Assembly: GCA_024231905.1 (NCBI GenBank)
Contig: JAAEQC010000140.1
Span: forward strand, 124,001 to 188,000
Direction: 5' to 3'
Origin: a bacterium
Lineage (GTDB): Bacteria > Krumholzibacteriota > Krumholzibacteriia > LZORAL124-64-63
DNA: 64,000 nucleotides
The translations under genes and the position numbers were made by a program. The stretch's first letter is position 1. Each line of letters opens with the position of its first letter. Under the pieces are notes generated by a model, which had not been told where the DNA came from, made no database searches, and saw nothing but the letters and a program-made list of their open reading frames with translations. Shown here in pieces: positions 33,347-42,038 of the stretch.

Positions 33347-35494
33347 TCAGTTCCCGGAGGGCTCGGTGGAAGCGGCACTACGCAGCTGGCGAAGCATGCC
33401 CTGCAACTGCCTCGTGGGCGGGTCAGCCGCGTCGCCGCGGGCGGCGAGGCAAGACTCCAGGGTGGCCGCCGCCTCGTCGTTGCGACCGGTGGCCGACAGG
33501 GCCGAAGCCGCCATCACCGCGGCCAGGGCGTGGTCCGGTTCGAAGGCCAGGGCGGCCCGGAGGTAGGGGAGACTGGCCCTGTGGCGGTCCAGGTCCGACA
33601 GGTAGAAGGCCGTCTGCATGTACCAGCCCTTGAGGTAGCGGGCGAAGGGGCTGGCCAGGAAGGCGCACAGATGCTCCGGCCGCAGTTCGACGCCGGACGG
33701 TTTGGCCGCGGCCATCACCGCGCGGCGGGCGGGATCGGGCATGTGGCCGATCCAGACGAGGGGACCGAAGCCCGGCAGGGGCAACTCGAGTCCGCGCAGG
33801 TCGTGGATCGTGATCACCGGTCCGGACACCCGGCCGGAAGGGGCGAATTCCGCCGCCACGGGGACCTCGGCGGCCAGCCAGTCGTAGAGGGCGTTCTGGA
33901 TCGGGAAGCGCGCGTGGTCTTCGCGGTAGCGGTCGGACATGGCCGAAGACAGTACCACGAAATCGGCGGCCAGGAAGTACTGCCGGTCGTAGTAGACCGC
34001 GTTGAAGTCCCAGGCGTCGGGCCAGAGGGGGATCTCGCGGCCGCCGCCGGCAGGATTGCGGTGGAAGATGCCCACCGAGCCGCTGACGAGCATGGGGATG
34101 GTGATGGCCCGGTGGTAGACACGGTTTCCGAAGGCCTCCTGCCGCTCGATGGATGCCGCCTCCATCTGGCGCGCGTCCGGCATGTTGAAGTGCCGGTGGG
34201 TGAGCAGGTTGGGCCCGTATTCCTCCGTGAGGATGAAGTGGTCGGGTCCCACCTCGGCCGCTAGCCAGTCGCCCGCCTGCTGGCGTGTGGTCAGTCCGCC
34301 GGAGGCCGCGATCTGCAGGCCGGTGAAGGTGGGCCATGCAAGGGCTGCGAGCACGGCCAGACCGGTGGCGGCGTTGCGCGCCGACGCGGGCACGCGCTCC
34401 AGCAGCCGGGCGCCCAGGGCGCAGCCGAGCAGGGCCAAAGGCGGCACCAGCACCACGGCATAGCGGTCGGCGAACATGGTGAACGAACCGAACATGGCCA
34501 GGAAGGGCAGGGCCACGGCGGTCAGGGCCAGGCCCGTAACGTCGCGGTCCGGGTGTTTGAACGAGGCCAGGGCGGCCATGGCGCCCAGGAGTCCCGCCGG
34601 CAGCAGGAGCCAGCCCAGGTTGCGGCCCAAAAGGGCCAGCAGGGAGACGAGCACGGGACCACCGGTGCGCCCCAGGTGGCCCGCGGTCATGTGCTCGCGC
34701 TCGAAGCCGAAGTCCCGCAGGAAGGCCGCGGTGTCCAGGAGTGCGAAGGGCGTGGTGATCAGGAAGACAAGGCCTGCCAGGGCCGCCGCCACGGGGATGG
34801 TCAAGGCGGCGCGACGCGGTCCCTCCCTGAGCAGGGCAAGCATAGCCAGGGGCACCAGGGCCAGGGCGCCGGGGTACTTGGCGCCGGCGGCGAGGCCGGC
34901 CAGGACCGCGGCCAGGATCAGGTGTCTGCGCGCGCCGCTGCCGTGCCAGCGCACCGCCGCAACCACCGACCACATGACCAGGGCGGTCATGACCGTGTCG
35001 GTGAAGATGGCTCGGCCGTGGAAGACCACCGCCGGCGCCACGGCCACGGCGAATCCGGCCACCAGGCCCAGACCGCGGCGCCACTTTTCACCCAGCACAT
35101 AGGCCGCCACCACCGTGGCCGCGTCCGCCGCCACGCCCAGCAGACGGGCGACCACCACGTGGACCGTGGGATCCGTGTGGAAGGCCAGGTAGTAGTCCGC
35201 CGGCGAGGCGAAGGCGCCGGTGGCGCGACCGAAGAGGTAGTGCAGACCCTGGATCAGATGCTGGAGGTAGAGTGTGAGCGACGGGTAGTGGAAGTAGTCG
35301 GGATTCCAATGGTGCCCCGTGCCGTCCCAGCCCCACAGTTCGAAGGACTTGCGGAAAGGCAGGGCCTCCTCCTCGAACCAGGGCAGGCCGTGGTCCAGGT
35401 GCCACAGGCGTAGAGCGACCGCCAGGGCGGCGAGGGCGAGCACCGGCCAGGCCCGCGGCCGGCCTCCCTCGGGAACTGCCGCCCCGGCGGTCAC
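33347..35494 (-). CDS. GT39/PMT-like membrane glycosyltransferase with a C-terminal TPR-like region
   Basis: A 715-residue polytopic membrane protein with a GTG start at 35494 overlapping the cupin stop (GTGA). Residue 1-450 has about ten helices. An early luminal loop carries WFEEEALPFRKSF and the HWNPDYFHYPSLTLYLQ motif, as in dolichyl-/undecaprenyl-phosphate-sugar-using GT39 family proteins (ArnT/PMT-like). TDTVMTALVMW and AGAKYPGALALVPLAML continue the pattern. The C-terminal 250 residues are periplasmic and end in helices resembling two TPRs (AALAFEPDHALAAVMAAS). It would move a lipid-linked sugar to a lipid or protein. The acceptor is unknown. Confidence 0.82.
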   Translation of the reverse strand: MTAGAAVPEGGRPRAWPVLALAALAVALRLWHLDHGLPWFEEEALPFRKSFELWGWDGTGHHWNPDYFHYPSLTLYLQHLIQGLHYLFGRATGAFASPADYYLAFHTDPTVHVVVARLLGVAADAATVVAAYVLGEKWRRGLGLVAGFAVAVAPAVVFHGRAIFTDTVMTALVMWSVVAAVRWHGSGARRHLILAAVLAGLAAGAKYPGALALVPLAMLALLREGPRRAALTIPVAAALAGLVFLITTPFALLDTAAFLRDFGFEREHMTAGHLGRTGGPVLVSLLALLGRNLGWLLLPAGLLGAMAALASFKHPDRDVTGLALTAVALPFLAMFGSFTMFADRYAVVLVPPLALLGCALGARLLERVPASARNAATGLAVLAALAWPTFTGLQIAASGGLTTRQQAGDWLAAEVGPDHFILTEEYGPNLLTHRHFNMPDARQMEAASIERQEAFGNRVYHRAITIPMLVSGSVGIFHRNPAGGGREIPLWPDAWDFNAVYYDRQYFLAADFVVLSSAMSDRYREDHARFPIQNALYDWLAAEVPVAAEFAPSGRVSGPVITIHDLRGLELPLPGFGPLVWIGHMPDPARRAVMAAAKPSGVELRPEHLCAFLASPFARYLKGWYMQTAFYLSDLDRHRASLPYLRAALAFEPDHALAAVMAASALSATGRNDEAAATLESCLAARGDAADPPTRQLQGMLRQLRSAASTEPSGN

Positions 35495-35838
35495 TCGTAC
35501 TCTTTCGGGACGGCACAGATGAAGACGAAGGGCGCGTTGCCGACGTTGCGGAACTGGTGGGTCTCGTCGGGCTGGACGAAAGCGAATTCGCCGGCGGCGA
35601 GGGGATTGGCTTTGCCGTCGGCGTCCATGAGGGTGCCCTGGCCGCTGATGACGTAGTTCAGGTGTTCGGAGGCGTGGCTGTGGCAGGGTGTATGTCCGCC
35701 GGGCTCCAGGGTGAAGACGCGCAGCGAGAAGTTGGGCACGCCGTCGGCCGCACCCAGCACGAGCTGGCGCATGGCGCCCTCCACCCCGTCCATGGCCACG
35801 GGCGCGGCTGCCACGTCGTCGAGCTTGCGGATGATCAA
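35491..35838 (-). CDS. Single-domain cupin protein
   Basis: A 115-residue cupin. A TTG start at 35838 has GGAGG seven bases before it, giving LIIRKLDD. The two cupin motifs are intact: PGGHTPCHSHASEHLNYVISG (His/His/Glu metal ligands) and FAFVQPDETHQFRN (third His). Small cupins of this kind bind a metal and are often sugar isomerases, dioxygenases or sensors; the substrate is not evident. It overlaps the downstream glycosyltransferase by four bases, so the pair is probably an operon. Divergent from arfB, with 76 bases between starts. Confidence 0.85.
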   Translation of the reverse strand: MIIRKLDDVAAAPVAMDGVEGAMRQLVLGAADGVPNFSLRVFTLEPGGHTPCHSHASEHLNYVISGQGTLMDADGKANPLAAGEFAFVQPDETHQFRNVGNAPFVFICAVPKEYE

Positions 35839-35914
35839 GACCGGACCTCCGGGATGGTGTCATCGTTGGCGTCTGCTATCATAACCGCGATCGATCAGCC
35901 TTGAAAGGACCGCC

Positions 35915-36349
35915 ATGGCCGACGACCTCGTCATCAATCCGCGCGTGACCATTCCCGGCGACGAGCTCGTCTACCAGGCGAGCCGTGCCTCCGGACCCGG
36001 GGGCCAGCACGTGAACAAGGCCGACACGCGGATCCAGGTCAGGTGGAACGTGGCCGAGTCGCGGGCTCTGGGACCGGTGCAGCGACAACGCGTGCTGCGG
36101 GCGCTGGCGGCGCGATTGACGGGAGCTGGGGAAATCGTCCTGGCCAGCGACAAGCACCGCAGCCAGCGGCGGAATCGCGAAGAGGTGGATCAGCGGCTGG
36201 CCCAGTTGGTGAGGGAGGCGTTGGTGCCGCCGAAACCACGGCGTGCGACCCGACCCACGGCGGCGTCACGCAGGAGAAGGTTGGAAGACAAGCGGAGGCG
36301 GGGGCAGACGAAGCGGGGTAGAGGGCGACGGCACGATTCCGATGATTAG
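35915..36349 (+). CDS. arfB: Alternative ribosome-rescue factor ArfB (peptidyl-tRNA hydrolase)
   Basis: A 144-residue class-I release-factor-like protein that frees ribosomes stalled without a stop codon. It has the catalytic GGQ in RASGPGGQHVNKADTRIQ and lacks the codon-recognition domain. The C-terminal tail is long and very basic (KPRRATRPTAASRRRRLEDK and beyond), as needed to enter the empty mRNA channel. Length equals E. coli YaeJ/ArfB (140 residues). AAAGGA lies seven bases before the ATG. Its 3' end overlaps the convergent transporter by four bases. Confidence 0.95.
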   Translation: MADDLVINPRVTIPGDELVYQASRASGPGGQHVNKADTRIQVRWNVAESRALGPVQRQRVLRALAARLTGAGEIVLASDKHRSQRRNREEVDQRLAQLVREALVPPKPRRATRPTAASRRRRLEDKRRRGQTKRGRGRRHDSDD

Positions 36350-37662
36350 TTCGATCCATCCGTCTGGGTCCTCATCGACCTGACCAGGTAGAGATTCGCC
36401 GCCGCCCGCCCGACCAGGTACGCCACCGCCGCCGCCGTGGCGCCGACCCACCCCGACCAGGCCACCGTCACCAGCAGCACGCCGAAGATACCCACGACCT
36501 CGATGACCGAGGCCCAGGTGATGGGCCCGGTCCCGCGCCGCGCCACCAGCAGCGACCGTTGCAGGGAGAGCAACACGCTCAGGGCGGGCATGAGGACCAG
36601 AATCTGCAGGGGCAGGTGGGCGAGTCCCGACAGTTCGGGCGTGAGCCCCGATACGGTTTCCAACCACACGTGCGACAGGGGCGTCAACACGATCATCGCG
36701 TAGCCCAGCGACGCGCCGAGTCCCAGCAGCCCAGCGAATCTCTTCACCTGCTGCAGGTTGGCCTGCGAGCGGCCCAGCAGGGCGATGGCCAGTTCCTGGA
36801 AGCTCAAGCCCGGCGTGCGGAACACGAACACCAGCGCGTTGATCACCGGCAGCACGGCCAGGGATTCCAGCGAGAATCGCGCCTGGCCCATGAAGAACGT
36901 GACCAACGGCTGCACTGCCAACGAGATAGTGGAGGTCAGGGCCAGAGGTTGGTAGAAGCGGTGGATGTCCCGGTAGGTGGGCGGATCCACCGAAGGTGTC
37001 GCCAGCAGTCGACGCACGGAGCCGTGGGCCATGATCCGACTGGCCACCGCTTCGGTCACCACACCGGCGCTCAGAGCGGAGGCGCCCACCCAGGCTCCGG
37101 GCAGGTCCGATCCTTGCCAGGCGAAGAAAGCGACACCGGTCATGGCCGACAGCCGGATCACCGTACCCCAGGCCACCCGTCGCGTGAGCCTGTCGCGGAT
37201 GAGTGCACCCTGGTAGAAGCGCCGATAGCCGATGGCCGCGGGCCAGGGCAGGAGGATCACGAGAGCCGTCCGGGCCAGACGCGCCACCTCGGGATTGAGC
37301 CGGACGGCGTCCAAGGCCACGAGGTGCCACACGGGTTCCCACACCAGCAGGAGCATGGCCGCGGTGATGCCGCCGTTCAGGAACCAGGTGAAGTTCCTGA
37401 GCCGCCGGTAGCTCGTATCCCCGTCCAGCAGGGCCGTGGCCGCGCTGGTTATCATGATGACCGGCGCCTCGACGATGATGGCCAGGGCGAAGGCTACGCC
37501 GTAGGCGGCCAGGTTGAACTTGGGGTCCGGCAGCCGGGCGATGACGGCGGCCAGGAAAGGACCTTCCACCGCCATCATCAGCCAGGTGGCCTGCAGGGGC
37601 AGCCAGGTGCGGGCGATGCGGCCGAGGGATTCAGCGGCGGGCGCGATGGCGGGAGTGTTCAT
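36346..37662 (-). CDS. MOP-superfamily (MATE/ANK-like) integral membrane transporter
   Basis: A 438-residue protein with about twelve hydrophobic helices and no signal peptide. The N-terminal segment (WLPLQATWLMMAVEGPFLAAVIARLPDP, cut into two helices) and the duplicated halves, the second starting near residue 235 (TSTISLAVQPLVTFFMGQAR), suggest the multidrug/oligosaccharidyl-lipid/polysaccharide exporter superfamily. The long acidic-polar motif VEAPVIMITSAATALL in helix 2 also recalls the ANK (progressive ankylosis) branch. The substrate cannot be told: drug, lipid-linked sugar or phosphate/citrate. It stands alone, convergent with arfB and divergent from the secreted propeller gene. Confidence 0.7.
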   Translation of the reverse strand: MNTPAIAPAAESLGRIARTWLPLQATWLMMAVEGPFLAAVIARLPDPKFNLAAYGVAFALAIIVEAPVIMITSAATALLDGDTSYRRLRNFTWFLNGGITAAMLLLVWEPVWHLVALDAVRLNPEVARLARTALVILLPWPAAIGYRRFYQGALIRDRLTRRVAWGTVIRLSAMTGVAFFAWQGSDLPGAWVGASALSAGVVTEAVASRIMAHGSVRRLLATPSVDPPTYRDIHRFYQPLALTSTISLAVQPLVTFFMGQARFSLESLAVLPVINALVFVFRTPGLSFQELAIALLGRSQANLQQVKRFAGLLGLGASLGYAMIVLTPLSHVWLETVSGLTPELSGLAHLPLQILVLMPALSVLLSLQRSLLVARRGTGPITWASVIEVVGIFGVLLVTVAWSGWVGATAAAVAYLVGRAAANLYLVRSMRTQTDGSN

Positions 37663-37888
37663 GGCCCGAAGGTAGGCGGTGGCACCGCAAACGCCAACCC
37701 GGCCGTTCGCAACCCGAAGGGGCCCTCCGCGTACTACCCGCTACGACGGATGACCGGTCTTGCAGGACCCGCGAATTTCCGTCACTTTCTGCGTGTAGGC
37801 CTGCCACGTAGCCGCGCCGCGACGGCGCATCACCGAATACGGCCCCAGAATCAGTCGCCGACGGGCGGCACCGAGAAAGGATCCGGCC
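37663..37888. other. Divergent intergenic region, promoters not identifiable
   Basis: 226 bases between the transporter and the propeller gene, unusually GC-rich for a promoter region. A GC-rich inverted repeat is suggested around 37815-37832. No -35/-10 pair could be assigned. Confidence 0.35.
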
Positions 37889-39121
37889 ATGAAGGTTTGG
37901 AAGACGCTGGCGCTTTGCGTCCTGGGCACGCTGATCGCGATACCCGGCGCAGCCGCGGCGGGCGAGGTCATGAAGGACGGCGTGCTGTGGGTCGAGAACG
38001 AGGCCGTGCCCTCGGGCGGCGTTCGCAACGTGCAACTGGAGGAGATGTGGCGTGTGGGCGGGGAGGACAGCGAGGACTTCTTCGGCATCATCGCCGACGC
38101 CCTCTTCGACGATGCAGGCAACCTCTACCTGGCGGACCTGCAGCTGAACGAGATCGCCGTTTATGACCCGGACGGAGAGCGAGTGACGACTCTCAGCCGC
38201 GAGGGCGAAGGTCCCGGCGAGATCCGTCTGCCCTCCAAGATCCTCTGGATGCCCAACGGCGCCCTGGGCATCGCCACCATCTTCCCGGGCCGGGTCGTCA
38301 TGATCGACACCGAGGACACGCCCCTGGGCAACTGGGAGATCGGCGGTGACATCACCGAGGGCGGCTTCATGCAGTTCTTCGACGTCTTCAACCAGGGCGA
38401 GAACCTGGTGGTCATGGCCGAGTCCATCGAACAGAATCCGCCGGCCGGACAGGTGCGCACGCGATTTGCCGCCTCCTACGACATGGAGGGCACCGAGCTT
38501 GCCCGTTTCGAGGAGCACCGGCGAGAACTGGATTTCACGAACTTCCACTGGGTCGAGGACGAGATCGAGCAGATCGAATTCCGCCACACGGCCGTGGGCC
38601 CGGACAACCGTGTTTACATCGCTTCCGAGCGGAACGAGTACCGGATCAACGTCTACCAGCAGGACGGCACCCTGGCGCGGGTCGTCACTCGGCCCTACGA
38701 GCACCAGCCGCGGGTGCAGGCGGAGGTCGAGCGGATCGAGTCGAATCTCGAGCGGCAGCTGGCCCAGCTACCCAGCGCCAAGTGGACCGTCAGCAAGATC
38801 GAGCCCGACATCTCCGCCCTGCGCATCGGTCCCGACGGGAACCTGTGGGTCGAGACCAGTCGGGGCGGCGTCGACCAGCCCGAGGGCGTGTTCTACACCT
38901 GGGACGTATTCGATGGCGACGGCGACTTCCTCGAGCAGGTGGCCGCCCACTGCGATGGCGACGGTCTCGAGGACATGATGCTGTGGCGGGGCGACACGGC
39001 CGTCCAGATCACCGGATTCATGCCGGCGATCCGCGCCATGCAGGGCGGCGGCGCCGCGGTTGAGGGAGACGAGGAAGCCGAGCCCATGGAGATCATCTGC
39101 TACAAGGTGGTCGGCGACTAG
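37889..39121 (+). CDS. Secreted six-bladed beta-propeller protein (paralogue 1)
   Basis: A 410-residue exported protein. A signal peptide ends near AAAAG. The body shows propeller blades of the NHL/BF3407-like type (ADALFDDAGNLYLADLQLNE, VYDPDGERVTTLSREGEGPG, LWMPNGALGIATIFPG), with the GEGPGEI turn typical of six-bladed propellers in Bacteroidota-like genomes. It ends with MEIICYKVVGD, closely matching the tail of the protein at 48394-49680. The ATG follows AAAGGA. A hairpin terminator follows the stop. Function unknown; a binding or sensing role in the periplasm is possible. Confidence 0.82.
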   Translation: MKVWKTLALCVLGTLIAIPGAAAAGEVMKDGVLWVENEAVPSGGVRNVQLEEMWRVGGEDSEDFFGIIADALFDDAGNLYLADLQLNEIAVYDPDGERVTTLSREGEGPGEIRLPSKILWMPNGALGIATIFPGRVVMIDTEDTPLGNWEIGGDITEGGFMQFFDVFNQGENLVVMAESIEQNPPAGQVRTRFAASYDMEGTELARFEEHRRELDFTNFHWVEDEIEQIEFRHTAVGPDNRVYIASERNEYRINVYQQDGTLARVVTRPYEHQPRVQAEVERIESNLERQLAQLPSAKWTVSKIEPDISALRIGPDGNLWVETSRGGVDQPEGVFYTWDVFDGDGDFLEQVAAHCDGDGLEDMMLWRGDTAVQITGFMPAIRAMQGGGAAVEGDEEAEPMEIICYKVVGD

Positions 39122-39145
39122 GACGCCGCGCAGGACGAGCACCGA

Positions 39146-39175
39146 CGAAGGCCCGGGCGGTTGTCCGGGCCTTCG
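39146..39175 (+). terminator. Hairpin terminator after propeller paralogue 1
   Basis: 11-bp perfect inverted repeat (CGAAGGCCCGG, arms 39146-39156 and 39165-39175) 25 bases after the stop at 39121; no strong T-run follows. Confidence 0.65.
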
Positions 39176-39264
39176 CGCGTTCTGTCCCGCCGGAGACCAC
39201 CCTGGGAAAGGATGGATATGTTACAATCCCGCCATCGTATCGAACCATATGAAAGGGTCTCGTC

Positions 39265-39708
39265 ATGAAGACCTTTACCGCCCTGTTGACCTGCTGCATC
39301 CTGGGCGCCGGTGCCGCCGCCGCCATGGTCGTCCCCACAAATCTGCCGGACGACGCCATCACCGGAGAATCCTTCACCATCACCTTCGACTACGACTCGG
39401 GTAGTTCCTGCGCCCACCAGCAGGGCGTGGCCACGAGCCACGACGGCCTGGTCCTGATCTTCGAGGTCACCACGGTCATCGACCTGCCGCCCGCAGGCTA
39501 CTGCACCGGACCTCACGACATGTACCTCTTCGACGAGGGTTTCGTGTGCAATGAGCCGGGCCTGTGGACCCTGCGCGTGATCGAGCACAACGTGCGCCCG
39601 AGCGCGCCCGATTGGCCCGACGAAGTGGAGGAGTTCAGGTTCACGGTCACCGGACCGGTGGCCGGGGAGTCCATCTCCTTTGGCGCGATCAAGGCTTTGT
39701 ACAGATAG
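39265..39708 (+). CDS. Small secreted protein of unknown function
   Basis: A 147-residue exported protein with a signal peptide (MKTFTALLTCCILGAGAAAA). The mature part reads like one Ig-like or C2-like beta-sandwich (ITGESFTITFDYDSGSSC, DGLVLIFEVTTVIDLPP, WTLRVIEHNVRP, EEFRFTVTG). Three cysteines in it (SSC, GYC, VCN) might form one disulfide. No known family is recognised. AAAGGGTCTCGTC precedes the ATG, and TACAAT about 30 bases upstream may be a -10. It begins a compact run of plus-strand genes. Confidence 0.7.
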   Translation: MKTFTALLTCCILGAGAAAAMVVPTNLPDDAITGESFTITFDYDSGSSCAHQQGVATSHDGLVLIFEVTTVIDLPPAGYCTGPHDMYLFDEGFVCNEPGLWTLRVIEHNVRPSAPDWPDEVEEFRFTVTGPVAGESISFGAIKALYR

Positions 39709-39720
39709 GGAGCCGCTCTC

Positions 39721-39837
39721 GTGAATGTGCTCGGCACGGTCGATTTGGTTATTCTGGTTCTGTATGCGCTTCTTCTATACGGCCTCGTGTGTTTCGCGAC
39801 ACTTTACTTGCGACGCCTCGTGGCCCATGGGGAATAG
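39721..39837 (+). CDS. 38-residue single-span membrane protein
   Basis: A GTG at 39721, nine bases after GGGAG, opens 38 codons ending in TAG at 39835-39837. The product (MNVLGTVDLVILVLYALLLY..., tail LRRLVAHGE) is one hydrophobic helix with an acidic/neutral N-terminus and a positively charged cytoplasmic-type C-terminus. It lies 12 bases after the previous gene and 42 before the next, so it is probably translated as part of that run. Function unknown; it could be a small regulator or assembly factor. Confidence 0.45.
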   Translation: MNVLGTVDLVILVLYALLLYGLVCFATLYLRRLVAHGE

Positions 39838-39879
39838 GGAGTAGCCGGTTCCTCGCCGGCCTGACGTGAGGGGATCGTC

Positions 39880-40860
39880 ATGCGCCATCCGAACAGGCGC
39901 CGGTTGGGTCCGGCTGTCGCCGCCCTCGTCCTCTGCCTTTTCGTTTCGCCGTCTTCCGCGGACTGGACCGGCGACTACTTCACCGCCGTCATGGGAACTG
40001 TCTGGACCTACGAAAACGTGGACCAGCCGGGGCTGTACCGCACCGAGTCCGTCTTCGAATCCCTCGATTGGGAGGGCCACCCGGCGGTCCGCCTGGGTGG
40101 TGACCTCACCGACCACTCGGTGGTCCAGAACACCGGCCACGTGGTCACCATCTACGCCCAGACCGAGGAAGGCGTGCTGCTCGATTTCCCCAACGACCTG
40201 GACGTCGGCTGGTTCGAGGACGGAGTGCGGTTGGATCTGTGTCCTTTCCCGGGCGATTGCGACTCCACGCTGATCCGGGTCTGGACCGCGCTGGACCCGT
40301 CCCTGCGATCCATCTACGGCCTGGACCCGGGCGTCACCGATCTGGTGGTCTTCGCCTCCTATGACAGCGACTACGACAAGAACCTGCACAACACGGTGCT
40401 GGAATCCAATCTGCCTCCCGGACGCCTGCCGCCCACCGGGGCGGTGACGGGTGTCGAGTGGTTCCAGTGGAAGCGGGGGTCCTACGCCGATCTGGATGTG
40501 GATGCGGACTCGGGCGGCTTCGGGGAATACTGGCGCCTGGTGGACTTCGTATCCGGCGTGGATGGGATGGTCCCGTCGGCCGGAGCGCGGCTCGGCCAGA
40601 ACGTCCCTAATCCTTTCAACCCCTTGACCCGGATCCCCTTCGAGCTCGTGGCCGACGTGCCGGTCAGCCTGACGATCCACGATCCGCGGGGACGTCTGGT
40701 GGCGGTCCTGGCCGACGGCTGGCGACCCGGCGTAGGCGATCATGGGCGGGATTGGGACGGTCGCGATGCTGCCGGCCGTCCGGTGTCGGGCGGGGTGTAT
40801 TTCTACCGCCTGGCCGCCGGCGGCGAATCGACCGTGCGCTCCCTGGTGCTCGTGCGCTAG
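39880..40860 (+). CDS. Secreted protein with FlgD-like C-terminal domain
   Basis: A 326-residue exported protein. A signal peptide ends near PSSAD. Residues about 28-230 form an unknown beta-rich domain with aromatic and Asp-rich segments (WTGDYFTAVMGTVWTYENV, DLCPFPGDCDSTLIRVW, DVDADSGGFGEYW). From residue about 243 the FlgD-like domain begins (NPFNPLTRIPFEL), with WDGRDAAGRPVSGGVYFYR, and ends LVLVR. The tail is shared with four other proteins here. Function unknown. Confidence 0.82.
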   Translation: MRHPNRRRLGPAVAALVLCLFVSPSSADWTGDYFTAVMGTVWTYENVDQPGLYRTESVFESLDWEGHPAVRLGGDLTDHSVVQNTGHVVTIYAQTEEGVLLDFPNDLDVGWFEDGVRLDLCPFPGDCDSTLIRVWTALDPSLRSIYGLDPGVTDLVVFASYDSDYDKNLHNTVLESNLPPGRLPPTGAVTGVEWFQWKRGSYADLDVDADSGGFGEYWRLVDFVSGVDGMVPSAGARLGQNVPNPFNPLTRIPFELVADVPVSLTIHDPRGRLVAVLADGWRPGVGDHGRDWDGRDAAGRPVSGGVYFYRLAAGGESTVRSLVLVR

Positions 40861-40915
40861 GATCCCGGACACGGACACGGGCCCCCCGCCCGGCCGATCC
40901 GGGAAAGGACTGCGC

Positions 40916-41290
40916 ATGTTCGACAAGGTGGACATCGCCGGCTGTTTCGAACGCTTCTCCGATACGTTTTCCCCCAAGGTCGTGGGCGAACTCAATGGCC
41001 AGATCGTGGCCGTGGTCCGGTGCGAAGGGGACAAGGTGCCGTGGCACGTCCACGACGGTGAGGACGAGATGTTCTACGTCCTCGACGGGGCTCTCGACGT
41101 GCTCCGCCGGGACGCGACCGTGACCCTGGAGGCAGGCCAGTTCTGCATCGTGCCGCGGGGTGTGGAGCACCGGGTCCTGCCGCGGGGACACGTGAAGCTC
41201 ATGCTCTTCGAACCGGCGGGCATCGCCCACACCGGCGACGTGGAGTCCGAGATCACGCTGAAGGAATTCGATCGCCTGGATCCGTCGTGA
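40916..41290 (+). CDS. Small cupin-domain protein
   Basis: A 124-residue cupin. The start at 40916 is the first ATG after GGGAAAGGA. Motif 1 is WHVHDGEDEMFYVLDG (two His and a Glu as metal ligands) and motif 2 is FCIVPRGVEHRV (third His). It is most like the uncharacterised cupins often annotated as mannose-6-phosphate isomerase-like or phosphomannose-type cupins. Its stop overlaps the next start (GTGA), so the three genes 40916-42038 form a coupled cluster. It is 55 bases after the tagged secreted-protein gene. Confidence 0.85.
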   Translation: MFDKVDIAGCFERFSDTFSPKVVGELNGQIVAVVRCEGDKVPWHVHDGEDEMFYVLDGALDVLRRDATVTLEAGQFCIVPRGVEHRVLPRGHVKLMLFEPAGIAHTGDVESEITLKEFDRLDPS

Positions 41291-41715
41291 GCAGAACCCT
41301 CCTGGTGACGTACTGTGCAGCCGACAAGGATCCGGCACCGGGTGACCTGCCCGCGATTCGCCGTTACCGGAGCACGCGCATCGAGGCCGTGGCGGCACTG
41401 GCGGGGCGCCGGCAGGCGGCGTTCCGCATCCTTTCCGGTGAGTTCGGCCTGCTGGCGCCGGAAGATTCCATCCCCTGGTACGATCATCTGTTGGTCGCGG
41501 GGGAGATCGACCGTCTCGCCGGACGCGTGGCGGCCCAGATTGCGGACCTGGAACCGTCGCGGGTCGTGTTCTTCACGCGCTCGGCCGTCGCGGATCCCTG
41601 CGCCGGGCCTTACCGCACCTGCTGCGAGACGGCGTGCTCCCGTGCCGGCGTACTGTGTGCGGTCGTGGCGTTGCCCAGCGGTTCGTTGACGGCCGAGGAT
41701 CTGGAGGTCCCATGA
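41287..41715 (+). CDS. DUF6884-like protein
   Basis: A 142-residue protein starting with GTG at 41287, coupled to the cupin stop. The opening TLLVTYCAADKDPAPGDLPA and the segment FRILSGEFGLLAPEDSIPWYDHLL resemble the DUF6884/YaaA-like pattern, in which CSxxK and SAKYGLL-type motifs occur. Several cysteines cluster near the C-terminus (DPCAGPYRTCCETACSRAG). The assignment is by motif resemblance only. Its stop overlaps the SUI1 gene start (ATGA). Confidence 0.6.
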   Translation: MSRTLLVTYCAADKDPAPGDLPAIRRYRSTRIEAVAALAGRRQAAFRILSGEFGLLAPEDSIPWYDHLLVAGEIDRLAGRVAAQIADLEPSRVVFFTRSAVADPCAGPYRTCCETACSRAGVLCAVVALPSGSLTAEDLEVP

Positions 41716-42038
41716 TGGGGAAGAGCGGGAAAGTCGTCTGGTCCAGCGACGGGGATCTGCCGCCGGAAGATGCCCGGACATCCACCGTACCCGCCGGCGA
41801 CGGCGTCGTCCGTGTGTCCCGCGAGACCAAGGGCCGCCGGGGCAAGGCAGTCACCGTGGTGCGCGGCGCGCCCCTGGAACTGGCCGGCCTCGACGACCTG
41901 GCCCGCGACCTGAAGAAACTGTGCGGCACAGGAGGCACGGTGAAGGACGGCGCTGTGGAGATCCAGGGCGACCAGCGGGACCGCGTCGTGGCTGCTCTCC
42001 AGGAGCGCGGTTGGCGAGTCAAATATGCGGGCGGCTAG
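41712..42038 (+). CDS. SUI1/eIF1-like translation factor (YciH family)
   Basis: A 108-residue protein of the SUI1 family. The core has VRVSRETKGRRGKAVTVVRG, then DDLARDLKKLCGTGGTVKDG and QGDQRDRVVAALQERGW, matching bacterial YciH and eukaryotic eIF1 in order. YciH influences start-site selection and stress responses in E. coli. Two ATGs overlap at 41712/41715 and the first is used in an ATGA overlap with the upstream gene. It ends exactly one base before the convergent ABM gene's stop. Third gene of the coupled cluster. Confidence 0.88.
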   Translation: MMGKSGKVVWSSDGDLPPEDARTSTVPAGDGVVRVSRETKGRRGKAVTVVRGAPLELAGLDDLARDLKKLCGTGGTVKDGAVEIQGDQRDRVVAALQERGWRVKYAGG

